From Deltaproteobacteria bacterium (GTDB taxonomy: Bacteria > Myxococcota_A > Polyangia > JACPQR01): DNA of 34,382 nt. Both the position numbers and the translations under genes were made by a program. Shown one piece after another: positions 7,121 through 14,397 of this stretch (position 1 is the stretch's first letter; each line of letters starts with the position of its first letter). The stretch covers positions 1 through 34,382 of the forward strand of contig JACPQR010000188.1 of the NCBI GenBank assembly GCA_016190375.1. The letters run 5' to 3'. The notes below the pieces were generated by a model, which was given only the letters and a program-made list of their open reading frames with translations, did not search any database and had not been told where the DNA came from.

Positions 7121-8694
7121 TGGGAGAAGGAGACCGGGAGGACGGCGCTGACGTGGGGCAGCGCCCTCAGCAGGGCGAGCGTCGCGTCGTCGACGGGCGA
7201 ATCGAGGTTCCAGAAGGACATCGCCTCGCCCTTGCGCGGCCCCGTGCCGACCTGCGCCCGCGAGACGTTGATCCCGCGGCCTCCCAGGACCGTGCCGACC
7301 GCGCCGATGACGCCTGGGACGTCGTCGTTTCGCATCACGAGGACCGAGCCCGTCGGATCGGCGTCGACCTCGAAGCCGATCAGCGAGACGATGCGCGGCC
7401 GGTTGGCCATGACGGTTCCCGCGGCCACGCGCGAGCCGCCCGTGCCGGCCACCTCGACCCGGACCAGGGCGGAGTAGCCGCCCTGCCGCGGCGACTTGAT
7501 CTCCAGGACGCGGATACCCTGCTCGCCCGCGACGTGAGGCGCGGAGACGAGGTTCACGGGGATGTCGAGGAAGTGAGCGAGGAAGCCCGCGACCGCCTCG
7601 TTCGCGATGGGCGTCACCCCGTGCTCGGCCGCGTCCCCGGCCACCTCGACGCGGATCTCGGACACGTCGGAGCGGTCGAGCTGGGCCAGCACCGTCCCCA
7701 GGCGCCGGCCGAGGTCCACGTAGGGCAGGACGGACGGAGAGAGGGACGGGATGTTCACCGCGTTCTTGATCCCGCCCTCGGTCAGGAAGGTCACGATCTG
7801 CTCGGCGATCTCGACCGCGACGCGCTCCTGCGCCTCCTCGGTGGACGCGCCGAGGTGCGGCGTCGCGATCACCCGGTCCATCTGGAGGAGCGGCTGGTCC
7901 TTGGGCGGCGGCTCCTTGACGAAGACGTCGAGCGCCGCCCCGCCGACCTTGCCGGACTCGAGCGCGGCCCTGAGCGCCTCCTCGTCGATGATCCCTCCGC
8001 GCGCGGCGTTGACCAGGAGGACCCCGGGCTTCATCCGGTCGATCGCGCGGGCGTCGATGAGCCCCCTCGTCTGCTCCGTGAGCGGCGTGTGGACCGTGAT
8101 GAAGTCGCTCCGGCGGAACAGCTCGTCGAGCGTGACGAGCTCGAACCCGAGCTGCGCCGCCCTGTCGGCCGAGAGCACGGGATCGTGGCCGAGGACGGTC
8201 ATCTTCAGGCCCAGGGCGCGGTTCGCGACGATCCGGCCGATGTTGCCGAGGCCGATCACGCCCAGGGTCTTGCCGGTCACCTCGTGGCCCTCGAACTTGC
8301 TCTTCTCCCACTTGCCGGCCTTGATCGACGCAGTCGCCTGGGGAATCTTGCGCGCCAGCGACAGGAGCAGCGTCAGAGCGTGCTCCGCCGTGGTGACGGC
8401 GTTGCCGGTCGGAGTGTTCATGACCACCACGCCGCGCCGCGACGCCTCCTTGACGTCCACGTTGTCGACGCCGATCCCGGCGCGTCCGACGACCTCGAGG
8501 TTCCGGGCGCGCCCGAGGACCTTGGCCGTCACCTTGGAGCCGCTGCGGATGACCAGCGCCTCGTATGGCTCGATGGCGTTCGCCAGATCCTCCTCGGACA
8601 GGCCAGGGCGGTAGTCGACCTGCAGATCGCTCGCCGCGCGGAGGACCGCGAGGCCGTGCTCGCTCAACGTGTCGGAGACCAGGACTTTCTTCAT
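7117..8694 (-). CDS. serA: D-3-phosphoglycerate dehydrogenase
   Basis: Oxidises 3-phosphoglycerate to 3-phosphohydroxypyruvate, the first step of serine synthesis. The 525-aa form has the long architecture: substrate/NAD domains, an intervening domain and a C-terminal ACT domain. The NAD motif GLGNIG is at 148-153. The catalytic Arg is in NAARGG (about 232), Glu in VKEPP (about 261) and His in TPHLGAST (280). The ACT segment (about 450-525) begins at GSVLVMRNDDVPGVIG and may give serine feedback control, as in homologues. It is the first gene of serA-hisZ-purA, with an ATGA overlap to hisZ. Confidence 0.97.
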   Translation of the reverse strand: MKKVLVSDTLSEHGLAVLRAASDLQVDYRPGLSEEDLANAIEPYEALVIRSGSKVTAKVLGRARNLEVVGRAGIGVDNVDVKEASRRGVVVMNTPTGNAVTTAEHALTLLLSLARKIPQATASIKAGKWEKSKFEGHEVTGKTLGVIGLGNIGRIVANRALGLKMTVLGHDPVLSADRAAQLGFELVTLDELFRRSDFITVHTPLTEQTRGLIDARAIDRMKPGVLLVNAARGGIIDEEALRAALESGKVGGAALDVFVKEPPPKDQPLLQMDRVIATPHLGASTEEAQERVAVEIAEQIVTFLTEGGIKNAVNIPSLSPSVLPYVDLGRRLGTVLAQLDRSDVSEIRVEVAGDAAEHGVTPIANEAVAGFLAHFLDIPVNLVSAPHVAGEQGIRVLEIKSPRQGGYSALVRVEVAGTGGSRVAAGTVMANRPRIVSLIGFEVDADPTGSVLVMRNDDVPGVIGAVGTVLGGRGINVSRAQVGTGPRKGEAMSFWNLDSPVDDATLALLRALPHVSAVLPVSFSQ

Positions 8695-8704
8695 GGGCCC
8701 GAGG

Positions 8705-8713
8705 GTCCTAGCA
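8705..8713 (-). promoter_or_regulatory. Extended -10 (TGC TAGGAC) of the serA-hisZ-purA operon
   Basis: On the minus strand TGC TAGGAC ends 10 nt before the serA ATG, predicting a leader of only about 3-4 nt. No riboswitch or attenuator fits in so short a leader. Confidence 0.45.
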
Positions 8714-8815
8714 AGGGCGATCCCCAGCGTCAAGCGACCCCGGGCGAGGGACTTCTTCGAGTAGACCGAAGCCGCCGCCGCGTCGAAACGGCTATGCCGG
8801 CTCGCTGGCGCCCGG

Positions 8816-8821
8816 TAACCT
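8816..8821 (+). promoter_or_regulatory. -10 hexamer TAACCT of the MopE-motif lipoprotein gene
   Basis: TAACCT ends 8 nt before GTG 8830. Since it lies downstream of the alternative ATG at 8794, it supports 8830 as the real start. Confidence 0.4.
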
Positions 8822-8829
8822 CGGAGCGC

Positions 8830-9447
8830 GTGTCTCGAGGCCGCACGTCCATCCTCCGTGGGGTTCCGCTGTCGCCGTTCGTGGCGCTCTGCGTGGGGTC
8901 GGCCCTCGGCTGCGAGGCCGACGGCTACGGTCTCGCGCTTCACCTCTACGCCGACGCCGCGGCCGACCTGGGCGAGGGAAGCGCCGTCGTCGTGCAGATG
9001 AAGGACCTTCAGTCGCGCGAGGGCGGTACGCGGGTCGGAATCCTCCTCGAACAGGACATCGGACCCGCCGACCCGCTCGACGTCGACGTGCCGCTGAACG
9101 GCGGCGGCTACTACCACGTGCACGTCGTGGCGACGAGCCCGGCGGGCAGGTTCGTCGCGACGCGCTGCTACCACATCGGCGGCGAGTACGACTCGGAGGT
9201 CCTCCTCGTCGGTCCGCTCGGCGACGACGAGGACCGCGACGGGGATTCGTGGCCCGCCGAGGAGAACTGCAGGGAGCGGGGCAGCTCCGAGGTCGGCTGC
9301 ACGGATCAGTGCCCGACCGTGCGCGCCGCCGACTGCAACGAGGGCGAGAGCGATCTCAACCCGGGTGCGCCCGAGGTCTGCGACGACCACATCGATCAGG
9401 ACTGCAACTCGGTGGACGCGATCTGCGACGGCGAGGACGAGGGTTAG
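8830..9447 (+). CDS. Lipoprotein with MopE-like metal-binding motif
   Basis: 205 aa from GTG 8830; an in-frame ATG at 8794 is the alternative. A hydrophobic stretch (PLSPFVALCVGSALGC) ends in a lipobox-like Cys, so export and lipidation are likely. The first part is a beta-rich domain of unknown family. The C-terminal 70 residues are Asp- and Cys-rich: DDEDRDGDSWPAEENC, then CNEGESDLNPGAPEVCDD and DQDCNSVD. This is the recurring pattern of the Cu-binding_MopE / putative metal-binding motif family common in myxobacterial surface proteins. The actual metal is unknown. It is divergent from serA and converges on the next gene with only 7 bp between. Confidence 0.8.
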   Translation: MSRGRTSILRGVPLSPFVALCVGSALGCEADGYGLALHLYADAAADLGEGSAVVVQMKDLQSREGGTRVGILLEQDIGPADPLDVDVPLNGGGYYHVHVVATSPAGRFVATRCYHIGGEYDSEVLLVGPLGDDEDRDGDSWPAEENCRERGSSEVGCTDQCPTVRAADCNEGESDLNPGAPEVCDDHIDQDCNSVDAICDGEDEG

Positions 9448-9454
9448 GGACTGC

Positions 9455-11086
9455 TCAGTACTTCGTGGGCTCGCAGAAGGTCGAGTCCTCGACTCGGTAC
9501 TCGACGCGGCGCCCGTGGCGCTCGAGGATGCAGACGCCGTCCGAGACGAGGCTCTGGATCGCGGCCTGCGCGGTGCGCAGCGGGATCTGTAGAGCCTGGG
9601 CCGCGTCCTTCGCGGTGCCCGCGCCCTTCTGCGCCAGAACCCTGAGCACCTGGTCATCCGTCGCCCTGGCGCAACGCGGGTCGGCCACGAGGAGGAAGCG
9701 CCTGACCTGCAGCCTGAGCCGGTCCTCGTCTCGACTCAGGTCTCCAGGCGCGGCGAGCTGCGCTCGAGCCCGGTGGAGCAGCACGTCCAGGACACCCTGG
9801 TGCAGCGGGGCGGAGTATGCGAAGCCGTACACCGCACGGAAGAGGTCCGCCTTCGGCAGGCCGGCCTGCCCGGCCAGCGCGAGGGCCGCGATCGCGGTCT
9901 CGTTGCGACCCGGCCGTCGTCGAGCTTGCTCGATCGCCGTCCTGGCCTCTCTCTCTCCGGCGAGAAGCGCTCCGAGGGCGAGCACGCGGCGCGCCGGCCG
10001 ACCGGGCCGCGCGACGACGAAGCCCACCGACGGGTCGCCCGCCTCGGCCAGGAGCTCGTGCCGGCCCAGGCCGTCCAGGCCCGCCGGCACGGCCGCCGAC
10101 TCGCCGCGGCACCAGGCCGCGACGGCCGGATTCGCCCCGATGACGTCCGCGTCGGGATCGATCGCGACCAGCACGGCCTCGAGCTCCGCGCCCAGGAACG
10201 ACCAGCTCCCGAGCCGCGCGCGGCAGGTCGATGCCGCGCGCGCGAAGCGCTCGCGCTCGCCCGCCTGCGCGGCCGCGAGCAGGTCGCCGAGCCCGGCGAC
10301 GGCGGCCTCCGAAGGCGACCTGGAGCCCATCGTGGGACCGGCCGCGCCAGGCCCAGCCGAGAGCAAGAGCTCCCACGCGATCCAGGGGTGCCAGCTCGAG
10401 GGCGCGACGCGGAGGAGCGCACCGAGGATCCGTGCCGCCATCGCGGGCCTGGCCTGGAGCCTCCGCAGGCGAGCCAGGACGACGTTCGCGAGATACTCCT
10501 CCTGCGGAAGCGCCTCCGTCCGTGCCATCCGCGAGGCTCTTCGGGCGAGGGAGGTCGCCGCTTCCATGTCTCCGGCCGCCAATGCCGCCATCGCCCGGAG
10601 CGCGGTCGAGTGAACCACGAGAGGCGCGAGCTTCTCGTCCGCGGCGGAGGCGGCCAGCGCTCGCGCGGCATCGCCCAGGCCCGCCAGGTCCCCCGTCATC
10701 AGGCGAAGCCACGCCCCGAGCGCCTCATGCCACAGGGTGGCCTCGGCCGGGATCGCCGCGCCGCCGAGGCTCCGCGCGTGGACGTCGAGCCACGACTCGA
10801 GCGCTCTGGGGTCGAACGCGAGGAGGCTGGCCCTGGCGGCGAGGGCGCAGGAGAGGCACGCGGCGAACCGGACCTCGCCGGGGCCCTGGGCGAGCCGACT
10901 GACCTCCCCGATCCGCGGAAGCGCGCCGAAGTCGAGCCCCGCGTGCCACGACAGAGCGCGCAGCGTCAGGCACCAGGCGCGTGCCTCCGCCGAGCCGCGA
11001 GCCTCGAGCCGCGCCAGCGTCTCGCGCATCGCACGGAAATCGCCGGCGCCCCCTAGCTGGTAGGCCGCCCAGGCTCCCGGGTCCAT
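9455..11086 (-). CDS. Large helical (TPR-like) protein with C-terminal winged-helix domain
   Basis: 543 aa from ATG 11086; an upstream in-frame start at 11107 is possible but a -10 hexamer sits between them. Residues about 1-440 are a succession of Ala/Leu-rich antiparallel helices resembling degenerate TPR arrays. The last 75 residues (DDQVLRVLAQKGAGTAKDAA, then a recognition-helix-like RTAQAAIQSLVSDG and a wing GRRVEYRVED) look like a winged helix. The reading is a DNA-binding regulator with a protein-interaction platform. It has no receiver, kinase or signal peptide. The family name is not recognised and the target is unknown. Confidence 0.75.
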   Translation of the reverse strand: MDPGAWAAYQLGGAGDFRAMRETLARLEARGSAEARAWCLTLRALSWHAGLDFGALPRIGEVSRLAQGPGEVRFAACLSCALAARASLLAFDPRALESWLDVHARSLGGAAIPAEATLWHEALGAWLRLMTGDLAGLGDAARALAASAADEKLAPLVVHSTALRAMAALAAGDMEAATSLARRASRMARTEALPQEEYLANVVLARLRRLQARPAMAARILGALLRVAPSSWHPWIAWELLLSAGPGAAGPTMGSRSPSEAAVAGLGDLLAAAQAGERERFARAASTCRARLGSWSFLGAELEAVLVAIDPDADVIGANPAVAAWCRGESAAVPAGLDGLGRHELLAEAGDPSVGFVVARPGRPARRVLALGALLAGEREARTAIEQARRRPGRNETAIAALALAGQAGLPKADLFRAVYGFAYSAPLHQGVLDVLLHRARAQLAAPGDLSRDEDRLRLQVRRFLLVADPRCARATDDQVLRVLAQKGAGTAKDAAQALQIPLRTAQAAIQSLVSDGVCILERHGRRVEYRVEDSTFCEPTKY

Positions 11087-11093
11087 CGGTCCG

Positions 11094-11099
11094 AGCCTA
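11094..11099 (-). promoter_or_regulatory. -10 hexamer TAGGCT of the helical/winged-helix gene
   Basis: On the minus strand TAGGCT ends 7 nt before ATG 11086, predicting a leaderless message and excluding the upstream start at 11107. Confidence 0.4.
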
Positions 11100-11123
11100 C
11101 CGCGCAACCCGGTCGCGGTCCGA

Positions 11124-11129
11124 TATCAT
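11124..11129 (+). promoter_or_regulatory. -10 hexamer TATCAT of the RCC1 lipoprotein gene
   Basis: TATCAT ends 8 nt before TTG 11138. It lies 24 bp from the divergent -10 at 11094-11099, so the two promoters are back to back. Confidence 0.45.
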
Positions 11130-11137
11130 GGTGCCGC

Positions 11138-12808
11138 TTGCGCGCGCTCGGCCACCCTCTCGTCCTCCTCGCGCTCGGATCGCCGGGCTGGTCCTGCGGG
11201 CAATCCACCGCGACCGAGGTGCTGGTCCGGTTCCACGCCGGCCCCGACACGATCGAGCGGGCCGCGCGGTTCGCCTTCCACGTTCCCGGCGGCAAGCCCC
11301 CCGACGGCGGCGTGGCGATCGGCTCCGAGGCACTCTTCCCGTTCACGGTGCCGATCGTGCCGAAGGGCGGCGACGCCTCGCGCGCGTTCGAGGTCGTCGG
11401 CCACCTCGACGACGACGCGGGGCGCGAGATCAGCCAGGAGCGGGTCGTCAGCGGCTTCGAGGCCGACCGCCTCCTCGAGCTCGCCGTCTGCTTCGACGAT
11501 CGATGCCTCGACCGAGCGCCGTGCCCCGAGGGTCAGACCTGCGACGAGGGCCGGTGCGTCGACGCCTGGATTCCTCCCGGACCGGCCGGCTCGTGGTCGC
11601 CCTGCCCGGCGAGCGATTCACCGGACTCCGGAGCGGATGCCGGAGGCGTGCCGACCGCCGACGCGGGGAGCTGCGTCGACGACGAGTGCCCCGAGGCTCC
11701 TCGCATCGTCGGCGTGGCGGCGGGCAGCTACTTCACCCTCGCCCTGGACGAGGCCGGCAGGCTCTGGAGCTGGGGCTCGAACGAAGACTCCCGGCTCGGC
11801 GTGGGCCTCGCGGAACGGGACGCCCCGACGATCCGGGCGCCCTCGATGGTCCCGCTCGAGGCGGAGGCGATCGACGCGGGAAACAGGCACGGATGCGTCC
11901 TGTCGCGCGGGACCGTGCAGTGCTGGGGAGCGAACGATCTCGGTCAGCTCGGGCTCGCCGGCGGCGCCGGCGCCGTGGCAACGCCGGTGCCCGCCGAGGT
12001 GGTGGAGCAAGGAGCCTTCGGCTCCGTCGCGGCCGGCGAAGGGCACACCTGCGCCCTCGGAGCCGATCGAGCCTTGTTCTGCTGGGGCGACAACTCGAGC
12101 GGACAGCTCGGGCTCGGAAGCTCCGCCCCGCCACCCTCGCCGCTCGAGCGGGTGGACCGATCCTGGAACGAGGTCTCCGCCGGTCGGGACCACACCTGCG
12201 GAATCGCCGCCGATGGCCAGCTCTTCTGCTGGGGCGCCAACTTCTACGGGCAGCTCGGCCTGGGCGTCTGGGGATCGCCCTCGGTCCAGATGGCGCCCAC
12301 CGACCCCACGGGCTCGGCGCAGTCGTCGTGGTCCAGCGTGAGCGCCGGTCACAGCCACACGTGCGCGATCAAGGCCAACGGGAACCTGCTCTGCTGGGGC
12401 CGCAACGACGACGGCCGCGTGGGAACGACCGAGGGTCAGATCGTCGCCGAGAACGCCGTGCGGGTCCCGAGCCCCGCCGTGATCCTCGAGGCCGGACCGT
12501 GGAAGATGGTCTCGGCGGGCTCGCAGCACACCTGCGCCACTCGCGAGGATGGCGCGCTCATGTGCTGGGGCGACGACGAGGACGGCCAGCTCGGGATCGG
12601 CGGCGCCGACGCCGACCCGCACGTCGCACCGGCGCGGGTCGGAAGCAGCGCCGACTGGGAGCGGGTGGCTGCTGGTCTCGACCACACCTGCGCTGCGAAC
12701 CGATGCGGCGAGCTCTACTGCTGGGGGGCGAACGCCCACGGCCAGCTCGGCATCGGCCCCGACGACCAGACGAGGGTCGATCCCGTGCGCGTCTGCTGGA
12801 GTCCCTGA
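11138..12808 (+). CDS. RCC1-repeat (seven-bladed propeller) lipoprotein
   Basis: 556 aa. TTG 11138 is the only usable start: it precedes a signal sequence (LVLLALGSPGWSC) with a lipobox-like Cys, and a -10 hexamer ends 8 nt upstream. Residues about 20-185 form a beta-rich domain with a Cys-rich EGF-like bit (CPEGQTCDEGRC) and an Asp/Pro/Gly linker. From about 190 to the end there are seven RCC1-type repeats, each a variant of V-A-A-G-x-x-H-T-C-A-L followed by L-x-C-W-G-x-N-x-x-G-Q-L-G, enough for one closed propeller. Paired Cys in most blades suggest disulfides in an exported protein. The binding partner is unknown. Confidence 0.92.
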   Translation: MRALGHPLVLLALGSPGWSCGQSTATEVLVRFHAGPDTIERAARFAFHVPGGKPPDGGVAIGSEALFPFTVPIVPKGGDASRAFEVVGHLDDDAGREISQERVVSGFEADRLLELAVCFDDRCLDRAPCPEGQTCDEGRCVDAWIPPGPAGSWSPCPASDSPDSGADAGGVPTADAGSCVDDECPEAPRIVGVAAGSYFTLALDEAGRLWSWGSNEDSRLGVGLAERDAPTIRAPSMVPLEAEAIDAGNRHGCVLSRGTVQCWGANDLGQLGLAGGAGAVATPVPAEVVEQGAFGSVAAGEGHTCALGADRALFCWGDNSSGQLGLGSSAPPPSPLERVDRSWNEVSAGRDHTCGIAADGQLFCWGANFYGQLGLGVWGSPSVQMAPTDPTGSAQSSWSSVSAGHSHTCAIKANGNLLCWGRNDDGRVGTTEGQIVAENAVRVPSPAVILEAGPWKMVSAGSQHTCATREDGALMCWGDDEDGQLGIGGADADPHVAPARVGSSADWERVAAGLDHTCAANRCGELYCWGANAHGQLGIGPDDQTRVDPVRVCWSP

Positions 12809-12837
12809 GCTACGGGCCCGCAGTCGGCGCCTCCACC
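12798..12837. repeat. Left copy of a 40-bp direct repeat flanking vapBC
   Basis: Matches 13636-13675 at 36 of 40 positions, with abrupt loss of similarity on both sides. This copy contains the last codons and stop of the RCC1 gene. It also keeps, in reverse, a CTA matching the stop of the convergent TPR/PEGA-like gene. Confidence 0.85.
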
Positions 12838-12930
12838 CTCGCACGCTTCGAGCGTGGCACTCCTCCGACCAGAAGGCCGCAGCCCGACACGGCCCCCGCC
12901 CTGGTCGCTGTCGACCACTTCGCCCTCCCA

Positions 12931-12939
12931 TGCTATGTA
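12931..12939 (+). promoter_or_regulatory. Extended -10 (TGC TATGTA) of the second vapBC operon
   Basis: TGC TATGTA overlaps the left arm of the inverted repeat at 12936-12952. A start near 12946 would leave a leader of about 20 nt containing GAGGTG, 5 nt before ATG 12966. Confidence 0.45.
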
Positions 12940-12952
12940 CATTCGATGTACA
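12936..12952. promoter_or_regulatory. Perfect 17-bp inverted repeat, candidate VapB operator
   Basis: TGTACAT-TCG-ATGTACA is perfectly symmetric, overlaps the -10 and begins 30 bp before the antitoxin start. It is AT-rich in a very GC-rich surrounding. This is the typical site for an autorepressing RHH antitoxin dimer. Confidence 0.7.
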
Positions 12953-12965
12953 CGCGAGGTGCCGG

Positions 12966-13172
12966 ATGGGAGCGCGAGCGATTCGCCACAAGCACCTGAA
13001 GCTGGACCAGCGCAAGATCGACTTCGCGAAGCGCTACTTCGGCGTCGAATCCGAGCAGGAGGCGATCGATCGTGCCCTGACCCTGCTCATGGAGGAGGAG
13101 GGTATCGTCGAAGGCCTCGCGAAGCTCAGGGGCGTGCTTCGGGGAGACGACCGCGACTGGCCATATCGCTGA
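12966..13172 (+). CDS. VapB-type antitoxin
   Basis: 68 aa from ATG 12966, preceded by GAGGTG at a 5-nt spacing. The segment HKHLKLDQRKIDFAKRYFG followed by ESEQEAIDRALTLLM is the VapB pattern: a ribbon strand, a helix of KxAKxxxG type and a helix with EAIxxAL. The remainder (VEGLAKLRGVLRGDDRDWPY) resembles the toxin-embracing tail. Its TGA shares one base with the toxin ATG (TGATG). The upstream palindrome is its likely operator. Confidence 0.88.
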   Translation: MGARAIRHKHLKLDQRKIDFAKRYFGVESEQEAIDRALTLLMEEEGIVEGLAKLRGVLRGDDRDWPYR

Positions 13173-13591
13173 TGCACAAGGTCCTGCTCGACACGAACGT
13201 CTTCATCGACTGGCTGAGGCTGGGGCGCCACCCTGACTGGGTCATCGGATCCGCCATGGGCGCCGTCCGCTTCCTCTCGTCCGTCGTGCTCATGGAGCTG
13301 CGGCTCGGCGCCGACACGTTGCGACGGCGGCGGGCGGTAGATCGCATTCGGGACTCGTTTCCGAACGGCCGCTGGCTGGCTCCGGGTCCCGCAGCGTTCG
13401 ACAGAGCGGCCGCCGTGTTCCGCGCGCTTCACGGCGATGGCTCGTCCATGCGCGATCGCCTGGCGGCGATGGACGATATCTTGATCGCGCTCACCGCTCG
13501 CGAGATCGGTGCCACTCTGGTCACCTCGAACACCGGCGATTTCGGCCGCATCGCCGCGGAGCTTCCTGGTCTACGCGTCCTCGAGCCGTAG
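13172..13591 (+). CDS. VapC-type PIN-domain toxin
   Basis: 139 aa, typical VapC length. The acidic site residues are visible: LLDTNVFIDWL (first Asp), VVLMELRLGA (Glu), MDDILIALTARE (Asp) and the TSNTGDFGRIA motif near the end (Asp). It is predicted to be an Mg-dependent endoribonuclease held inactive by the upstream VapB; the RNA target is unknown. It starts within the antitoxin stop (TGATG), indicating translational coupling. The module lies between two convergent genes and within a duplicated 40-bp sequence. It differs clearly from the PIN toxin at 4022-4513, so the two loci are not recent copies of each other. Confidence 0.92.
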   Translation: MHKVLLDTNVFIDWLRLGRHPDWVIGSAMGAVRFLSSVVLMELRLGADTLRRRRAVDRIRDSFPNGRWLAPGPAAFDRAAAVFRALHGDGSSMRDRLAAMDDILIALTAREIGATLVTSNTGDFGRIAAELPGLRVLEP

Positions 13592-13617
13592 CGTCCGGGG
13601 CCGAGAGCGAACGGACG
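13592..13617 (+). terminator. Inverted repeat after vapC, weak terminator candidate
   Basis: CGTCCG at 13592-13597 pairs with CGGACG at 13612-13617, immediately after the toxin stop. A second GC palindrome (CCCGGCCGGG) follows at 13627-13636. No T-run is present. Confidence 0.25.
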
Positions 13618-13635
13618 TCGGTAGGTCCCGGCCGG

Positions 13636-13675
13636 GGAGTCCCTGAGCTAAGGGCCCGCGGTCAGCGCCTCGACC
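13636..13675. repeat. Right copy of a 40-bp direct repeat flanking vapBC
   Basis: 36 of 40 identical to 12798-12837. This copy contains the last codons and stop (13648-13650) of the minus-strand TPR/PEGA-like gene. It also keeps the WSP-stop end of the RCC1 gene (TGGAGTCCCTGA, with the first T changed). Confidence 0.85.
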
Positions 13676-14397
13676 ACGCCGAAGATCGGGTCCCGGACCG
13701 GCTCGGCCTCGCCCCCGGAGGCGAGGACGAACGCGGCGGCGAGGACGGCGCCTGCGAGGAGACCACCGAGCCCGACCCACAGCCATGGGCTGGACCGGCC
13801 ACCGTTCCGCGCCTGCAGCGCCGCGCCGGCCGCGTCCGGAGCGGCGAGCGCGAGGTTCAGGTTCCATGCTGCGCGGGCGCCCCGGTCGATGCGGACGTGG
13901 TGGCGAGCGGGGACCCTGCCCGGCGCGCTCGCACGAAGCTCGTGCGCGCCGGCGTCCACCGGGATGTCCGCGCGACCGCCGTCCGGCAGGCTCGCCGCGG
14001 GCCGGCCGTCGACGCGGATCGCGATCCTCTCGGCACCGCTCGCGTGCACGTCGACGTGAGCGACCTCGCGCGCCGTCTCGGCCCGCAAGCGCGCGGCCTC
14101 GGCCGCCTGCTCCGCGCCGAGCGGGCCATGACGACCAGACAGGATCGCGTCGAAGAGCTCGATCGACTCCAGCGTCTCGCCGGTCCCGCGCAGCGCCACC
14201 GCCAGGTTGAACGCCGTCGGTGCATTGGGGTACAGGGCCAGCGACCGGCGCAGCAGGTCTCGCGCCTCGGCGACCCTCCCCGTCTGCAGGGCCAGCGTCG
14301 CGGTCTCGAACAACCGGCGCGCCTCGACCTCGCGGGAGTCCGCGATGGCCTGGCCCGCCCCGAGGATCAGGCAGAGAGCGACGATCGACCGGATCAT
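13648..14397 (-). CDS. TPR/PEGA-like membrane protein paired with a Ser/Thr kinase
   Basis: 249 aa. It starts with a signal sequence (MIRSIVALCLILGAGQAIA). Next are one or two TPR motifs (about 25-95: ARRLFETATLALQTGRVAEA, LYPNAPTAFNLAVALRGTGE), then a small beta domain near 118-175 resembling PEGA (IAIRVDGRPAAS, VDAGAHELRASAPG). A C-terminal membrane helix (WLWVGLGGLLAGAVLAAAFV) follows. The bulk is probably periplasmic. Its ATG overlaps the stop of the upstream kinase (ATGA), so the two are co-translated and may work together at the envelope. The 3' end carries one copy of the 40-bp repeat. Confidence 0.82.
   Translation of the reverse strand: MIRSIVALCLILGAGQAIADSREVEARRLFETATLALQTGRVAEARDLLRRSLALYPNAPTAFNLAVALRGTGETLESIELFDAILSGRHGPLGAEQAAEAARLRAETAREVAHVDVHASGAERIAIRVDGRPAASLPDGGRADIPVDAGAHELRASAPGRVPARHHVRIDRGARAAWNLNLALAAPDAAGAALQARNGGRSSPWLWVGLGGLLAGAVLAAAFVLASGGEAEPVRDPIFGVVEALTAGP

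Noticed and set aside
5084..7477. 797-residue plus-strand frame opposite purA, hisZ and serA
   Set aside because: It spans three well-identified genes on the other strand and is composed of Arg/Asp/Ala runs.
789..9447. Functional link between MopE-type lipoprotein and tryptophan dioxygenase, since MopE of methanotrophs uses a kynurenine residue to bind copper
   Set aside because: The genes are about 7 kb apart in different transcription units, TDO acts on free tryptophan, and the lipoprotein shows only the Asp/Cys motif.
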